In this document: in pieces, positions 58,766 through 64,000 of the stretch
Position numbering within the stretch: position 1 is the first letter of the stretch
How the letters are laid out: each line of letters opens with the position of its first letter
Assembly: GCF_007655135.1 (NCBI RefSeq)
Contig: NC_045128.1
Location: forward strand, 1,550,001-1,614,000
Source: Punica granatum
Taxonomy: Eukaryota; Streptophyta; Magnoliopsida; Myrtales; Lythraceae
Length of the DNA: 64,000 bases
Reading direction: 5' to 3'
Position numbers and translations under genes: made by a program
Notes under the pieces: model-generated
What the model was told of the DNA's origin: nothing
The model's input: the letters and a program-made list of their open reading frames with translations, nothing else
The model's database searches: none

Positions 58766-60969
58766 ATTCAAATTTAAACATCAATCTCTTATTGGCTCTT
58801 TTTGCTTTTCCCCTTTGCATAGCATTTTTTCATAATATATAATTATATCTTCTTCTTCTTCTTCTTCTTCTTTTCCATCTTTTTCCTCGTGAGAGAGGAG
58901 CGTGTAGAGCACCGTGGCAAGAGGAGCGTCAAGTGTGGTGCTGCTGGGCGACGGACACGGTGGTTGACACATGGAAGTCCACTTCTGGTCAAACGGGAAC
59001 CCCAATTTTTCCATGGAAAATTGGTGTGGGATATATATAATATATCATTGGAATAAGTCATGTCGGATTCCATTTGTGCAGTACGTTGCTGCTGTTGGTA
59101 GAGCCCACATGTCAACCCAACTCGGCCTTTTCTTCCGGCCCATATACCAAAAGAAAAAGAAAAAGAAACGAAGATGTTAATCCTCTCTCGCGCGAACCGA
59201 ATCTAGAAGTTTTTACTCATGAGGAGGTGATTTGCGATACTGCACTACGTGTAGTTTCTCTTATTAAGTTTCTTGAACGAAAATTGAGAGACAGTACAGC
59301 TGTCCCTGACCGCCAAATTTGGCAGGTGCACTACTTAATGTAAATGGCGGGTCGCCTTTTTCTATTAGCTCGAAAAACCGAGTCGTATAATATGTCAATA
59401 TTTTCAGTCTTCTGTTCATAGAAGAGAAGAGGATGGCTCGGGTGTCTGTAGTCTCATCCAATAATCCGATGAACTCTCCTAATGCCAATCTGTTAAGGAA
59501 TACGATGATCGGTCGATGATGTTTCAGAGCAACTAATTAGTCTTGTGACGAGATGGTTTTTTTGCGGTGCATGATCCATCTGATCCAGTTCCTGGTTTTC
59601 CCGGATAGAGTCCATCACCATATCACCCGGGCTGGGGTTCTCTAGGCCCACCAATACCCTCCCCTCCGGTGTCTGAAGTTCCGTCACTGTCATCACCACC
59701 ACCGGGGCCGGACACAGCTTCTGCCATCGGAGCCGCCCGATGATGTGCATTCACCAGTGCCTTCACCAGTGATACCGCCAGATATACTGCCGGCAAAGGA
59801 CCCGAATGTTGGGGGGACTGGTCTCGTGAAAAATTTGGAGTGGAATAGGACTCTTTCCATAAAATTGGATTTTCCACATTTTTCATGTGGGCAAATTTCG
59901 TTTTTCCCACTTTCTTCTAAAGTTCTATGCATATTTACAATATTATGTCGTTTCTCTGTTAAATTTGCTCCAAGAAACCTCGCATGCCATAAAGTTATAT
60001 CCGCAAACCTTTTTTTTAATTAAAAAAATCGATTAAAGTGTACATCGATTTTGCTCTTAAACAAAGTGGTTATATTGTACTTCAAATTCTACTAGTAAAA
60101 TTTATTCACATGAAATGCAGTTTGTGAACTAGATTTCGCCTTATTGTTATTCATCACGCACGATTTTCATAAGAAGAAAAATGTATGGAGAGGATACATA
60201 TGGAAGCCCTAGCTTAATTGAAATGAAAGCTGGACTTGTCTCGGGACAATTCATGCAAGGAACACGCCGTCTTATGGAAAACATGTTCGTGAAAAACGCA
60301 GCAAACACAACTTCCTAGATCAGTTTTTGTTTGAACACTCTCTCTGGCTTGTCCCCCAATATATTAGCAATTAACATCAAAAACTTACAGCTGTCTATTG
60401 GCTTAGTTTAATCATATAATGTTCCAGTTTTCTTCTACTACCTCAATTGATTAGTAGAGATTCCTTCCTTTTGAATATGTTGCACACAACTTTTAATGTA
60501 TCCACATGGACCCCAAAACCAAAAGCATGAAATCTTAAGACGTCATTGCCAATAAGGAAACTTTCAGTTTTATCCTGACTAGTTAGTTGCCCGATTGTTG
60601 ATCAATGGGTTCATATAATCATGTTAAACTTGTATATGGATAGTGACATCTCCAAACAGTCATTTCTCTCTTAGTATCTGTCTTGATCGCATGCACAATG
60701 CGATGCGTACCCAAAATTTGTCCATGCATGAGTGAAATACACGTTTAGTTCAGTCGATCAATTAGAAAAGGTTTATTAAATTAAGGCACAAGGGGGTATT
60801 TGCAGTAAACCAATGCTCTACATTTTGAGTGAATTAGATCAACGCACAAGGGGTCATCAATTAGGAAGGCTAATTGGTATGACTTTAATAAATTTTGGAG
60901 GGGACATTGCTCCTGACCCAAAAGTTGAAAGGAGTATTTGCAATAACACAATGAATGTTAACCATGTAT

Positions 60970-61003
<34 letters not shown>

Positions 61004-61265
61004 TTCAAGAATAATTAATTTACAATATTAACACAAACATGATGTACATGCATGCATGAGAACAAAATCGTGTTAGAAGTTGATTGGTCACTTTAGGTCA
61101 TGCTTACTCTGCGAATAACATGCATGGAAAACAAAATAAATCTAGTCATTAGCTTGGATGTTTGACTGTGTTGGGACAATTTATTATATTATGTACATTG
61201 TTGGTTTTCTCCATGAGCCCAGCTAAGCTTGAGCTATCCTCAACTCAACAAATCAACGCACACAT
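58766..61265. other. Intergenic DNA upstream of the calmodulin-like gene
   Basis: A TTC microsatellite lies at about 58849-58873, and a CA/TA compound run at about 60969-61004. Around 59560-59800 the plus strand is Pro-rich in translation (HSPVPSPVIPPDILP) and GC-rich, perhaps a decayed exon. No start, splice pattern or domain supports a working gene. Confidence 0.35.
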
Positions 61266-61373
61266 ACACTCTCTCTCTCTCTCTCACACAAATATTAAGA
61301 AAGGTTTGTCTGTTCTTTGTTCTGTCTTTCATCTGCCCTTGTCAAAGGCTTAGAACTCTACATACAGTTAGCC
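61266..61373 (+). promoter_or_regulatory. CT-rich leader of the calmodulin-like gene
   Basis: A CT microsatellite (about 61268-61285) and pyrimidine-rich sequence lead to the start at 61374, as expected of a plant 5' UTR. No clear TATA box was singled out because of nearby TA runs. Confidence 0.4.
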
Positions 61374-62350
61374 ATGGCTGAAGAGTTGAGTGATGAGCAG
61401 ATTGTGGAGTTCAAAGAAGCTTTCACTCTATTCGACAAAGATGGAGACGGTAAGTTAACTCCTAGAGTTTGTGTTTTCGTAATTCAACTTCAGTTGCATG
61501 CATCTTTATATATATGCAAGCTCTAGCATTACCCTTTTTGGAGATATGTACCATGCAAACTCGTAATTGTTTCAGGTTGCATTTCCCTGGAGGAGCTGGC
61601 AACGGTTATTAGCTCATTGGATCAGTGCCCATCAGAAAAGGAGCTGCGGGAGATTATCAGCGAAGTCGATGCAGATGGTAATGGAACGATAGAGTTCGCT
61701 GAGTTTCTCAATTTGATGGCTAACAACATCAAGGTATATATGTACATACACAACACACACCAAATAAATAAGAATTAATTCATCATGTGCGTGAGTTTGC
61801 TTGGGATAACATTTGCTTCCGGAAACGGATCGATCTATGAGTAATAATAAAGATTTTTCTTGTTATTTTGGTGGTTTGGTTTTGAATGTATATATAGGAG
61901 ACTGAGGCAGAGGAGGAACTCAAAGAGGCCTTCAAAGTTTTCGACAAGGACCAGAATGGATACATTTCTGCTTGTGAGGTACCACATGATTTTCTTTGTT
62001 AGGTTGGCTAGCGTGTATTTAGATAATCACATAATCGACTATCTTCACATATATCAAATAGATTCTCAAACATTTCACTGCCCTACTCTATGACAGCCAG
62101 CAACTGCCAATTTATATACTCGGTTGGTTAATATAACAGAACTTTCATATTTCGTTGTATATTATACGAGCCTTGTTTCTCATCATAATTTCTTTTTTTT
62201 TCTGCCATGCAGTTGAGGAACGTCATGATAAGTCTAGGAGAGAAGCTGACGGATGAAGAAGTGGAGCAGATGATCAGAGAGGCAGACTTAGATGGGGACG
62301 GCCAAGTGAACTACGATGACTTCTTCAAGCTGATGATGTCCGCTGGATGA
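61374..62350 (+). CDS. CML8/11-like: Calmodulin-like protein (CML8/CML11 type)
   Basis: Calcium sensor that changes shape on binding Ca2+ and regulates target proteins. Four exons, 61374-61449, 61576-61733, 61898-61978 and 62213-62350, all GT-AG and in frame, give 150 residues (calmodulin 149). All four EF-hand loops are complete: [36 protein letters not shown] and [12 protein letters not shown], each with acidic residues at the coordinating positions (the fourth ends in Asp, not Glu). Cys at loop position 7 of EF-hand 1 and the [16 protein letters not shown] linker distinguish it from canonical calmodulin and fit CML8/11. It ends MMSAG with no prenylation site. Canonical plant calmodulins usually have one intron; three introns again point to a CML. 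Confidence 0.94.
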
Positions 62351-63725
62351 CATCAAAGAGTCTTGATCATCTTTTCTTAACAGGAGAAGCAGATATTTCT
62401 TTTTTCTTTTGGTGGTCTCTGACCGATTGTTATCATTCTTTCATTTCTATGCAAGAAATTTCCATGTCCTCGATATTTATGTTTCCGAAAAGAAATATTG
62501 CGGGACAGTTCATGATGTTGGTCCCATATCATTTTCCTGATAATGGAGTATTCTGATGTTGCTGGTTGTAGATTTTGTGGGGGAACATAGGATTAATTTC
62601 CTTGAATCATGATTGTTAACATGAGAGTAGATCTAATCTTATCCAGCAGTTGTGATGAAATGCTCTCCGAAATTTGATCTGGAAAGCAGAACCGAAGGCA
62701 GTCCCAAAGAAGAAATTCATGTTTCTAGGCAGATCTATTTGCAGCAACCAGTTGGTCAATCTCCGAACCAATGTCCACAGCAAATCCAAATAGATGTGGG
62801 AGTTGGCCTTTTTTTTGGGCCTGATGACGTAAACCGATGGCATGGGGCTGCCTTCGGAATCAATATGGCTTGCCTAGTGAGATTGTCAAACACAAAGATA
62901 TATTCCTGCTTCAAGCCGTTGGTGGGATTGCATTAATTGTCCTTGCTCTCAATATGAGCGTCAGGAGAGGCGTCTCCTACTTCATTTGTGAAGCTTTTAT
63001 GGATGTAAAGACTCTCATCGTTTCAGTCTGCGCCTCCTTGTCTGGTTTCAGAATTGAGAAGGACAAGGCCCAGAAAAGATGGTTTGAAAGTTGGAAGTAT
63101 AACAATCTTCATATCCTGGGCATCGTGGCTTCTTCTGCGATTACTTTCCCGTACAACAAGCAACTTGAGAGTTTGTCCAGAGTATCTCCATTTCCAAGCT
63201 GACATCGTCATTCCAGAGCTTGAGATCATTGTCAGGGGACACTGTTGGCTTGAAGAGCTCTGATCATGTTCTCAAACTGACGGGCTTTTCCTAGAGGGAC
63301 AGGGGATGTCAAGTCAATGGTCGAGTATGGAAGGGTAGAACGGTAATCCAGTGGAAGTGAATTGCAGGGAAAACTCAATTCGTTTTCCACGGGGAAATGG
63401 GTTACTTGTTACGGAAGACGCTGGTCACACCCATTTGAACGAACATGGTGATGAGCAAGCTTGTTTTTAATGACTCTGGATTTGAGCAAGAAGAGAAGAT
63501 GTCTTTTTACATGAGGGAGAAAAACATGTTAGAGGGAATCCAACAGAAGCAGCTCTTCCTTGTGATGATGGAATGCCTAAAGATGTTTGCGGACATGGAT
63601 CGTCTAACCCGCAGCAGTGGGGTCTGCGGATTGTGTTCAGGACCGCATCTTGGCCAACTGGCTCTCTCGTAGAGTGTACATAACGGTTCTAAATAGACTG
63701 ATATACAGCTATCCAAAGTCTCTAA
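62351..63725. other. 3' flank of the CML gene and unrecognised DNA
   Basis: Contains the CML 3' UTR (T-rich to about 62560), then about 1 kb of ordinary base composition with overlapping short open frames on both strands (62652-62936, 62837-63202 and 63054-63263). None is long enough or motif-bearing enough to call. It may be a decayed gene or transposon. Confidence 0.35.
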
Positions 63726-64000
63726 GGTTGTGTTTGTTTGGACTTAAGTGCTGAAATTTAAGTGCTAAATGAAATAAGTACTTTTCCAATTAAGTTAATT
63801 TTGTTTGATTGGATACATGTCGAAAACTTTATATTATTTGGGATTCTAATTACATAATGACTACAAAACTTTCCATCTTCTTTTTTTTCCACTTTTGCCT
63901 CAATATTTTTTTTGGGCAAAAATTGAAAAAGAAAAAGTTAGATTATATGAAACATAGAGGAAGGAGAGGGGCGGTGGTGGCCCCAATTCCGGCCACCACC
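63726..64000. mobile_element. Left part of a MITE-like element cut by the window edge
   Basis: Begins with ggttgtgtttgtttggacttaagtgctgaaatttaagtgct, the kind of terminal sequence seen on plant hAT/PIF MITEs, and continues AT-rich. The last 40 bases turn GC-rich (ggcggtggtggccccaattccggcc), resembling the core of the element at 19371-19788. The other end is outside the window, so this is tentative. Confidence 0.3.

Overview
This is a nuclear fragment of a flowering plant, most likely a woody eudicot. The evidence is GT-AG introns, plant-specific families (3-ketoacyl-CoA synthase, DUF506, a plant type-A G-gamma, plastid pyruvate kinase, a CML8/11-type calmodulin-like protein), AT-rich spacers, and a mix of Ty1/copia, Mutator, CACTA, Helitron, SINE and endogenous pararetrovirus remnants. 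The species cannot be fixed from sequence alone.

Layout. 1-4.9 kb: AT-rich DNA holding a truncated endogenous caulimovirid on the minus strand (about 0.9-2.4 kb) and a probable Helitron 3' end. 4.9-14.3 kb: a tandem pair of KCS genes, the first intact (4956-7746, two exons), the second (12045-14315) a pseudogene with nonsense and frameshift mutations and a CACTA element in its intron. 14.3-21.8 kb: gene-poor, with SINEs, a small Mutator element with a perfect 9-bp target duplication, and other MITE-like elements. 21.8-24.6 kb: GDP-mannose 3,5-epimerase (GME). 24.6-41.3 kb: gene-poor, with a duplicated segment, AT-rich repeat units, a 5-kb Ty1/copia element (30417-35365) with almost identical LTRs but broken coding regions, and Helitron-like ends. 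41.4-43.5 kb: a DUF506 gene (minus). 45.2-46.2 kb: a Pack-MULE-like element carrying what looks like a captured piece of a host gene. 48.2-51.5 kb: plastid pyruvate kinase PKP1 (minus). 53.6-55.1 kb: small GTPase ARL5 (plus). 55.5-57.6 kb: heterotrimeric G-protein gamma subunit (minus). 61.4-62.4 kb: calmodulin-like protein (plus). The right edge enters a further MITE-like sequence.

The genes are independent housekeeping or signalling units: very-long-chain fatty acid elongation (KCS), ascorbate and cell-wall sugar supply (GME), plastid glycolysis feeding fatty-acid synthesis (PKP1), Golgi/vesicle traffic (ARL5), and G-protein and calcium signalling (G-gamma, CML). There is no operon-like organisation. 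KCS and PKP1 both bear on lipid synthesis, but nothing here shows they are linked in function. I found no undescribed multi-gene system. The most unusual items are the gene-capturing Mutator element, the recently inserted but coding-dead copia element, and a tRNA-derived SINE family with several copies in the window.

Exon boundaries were read by eye from splice signals and family conservation. They keep the reading frame across every junction of the six intact genes.
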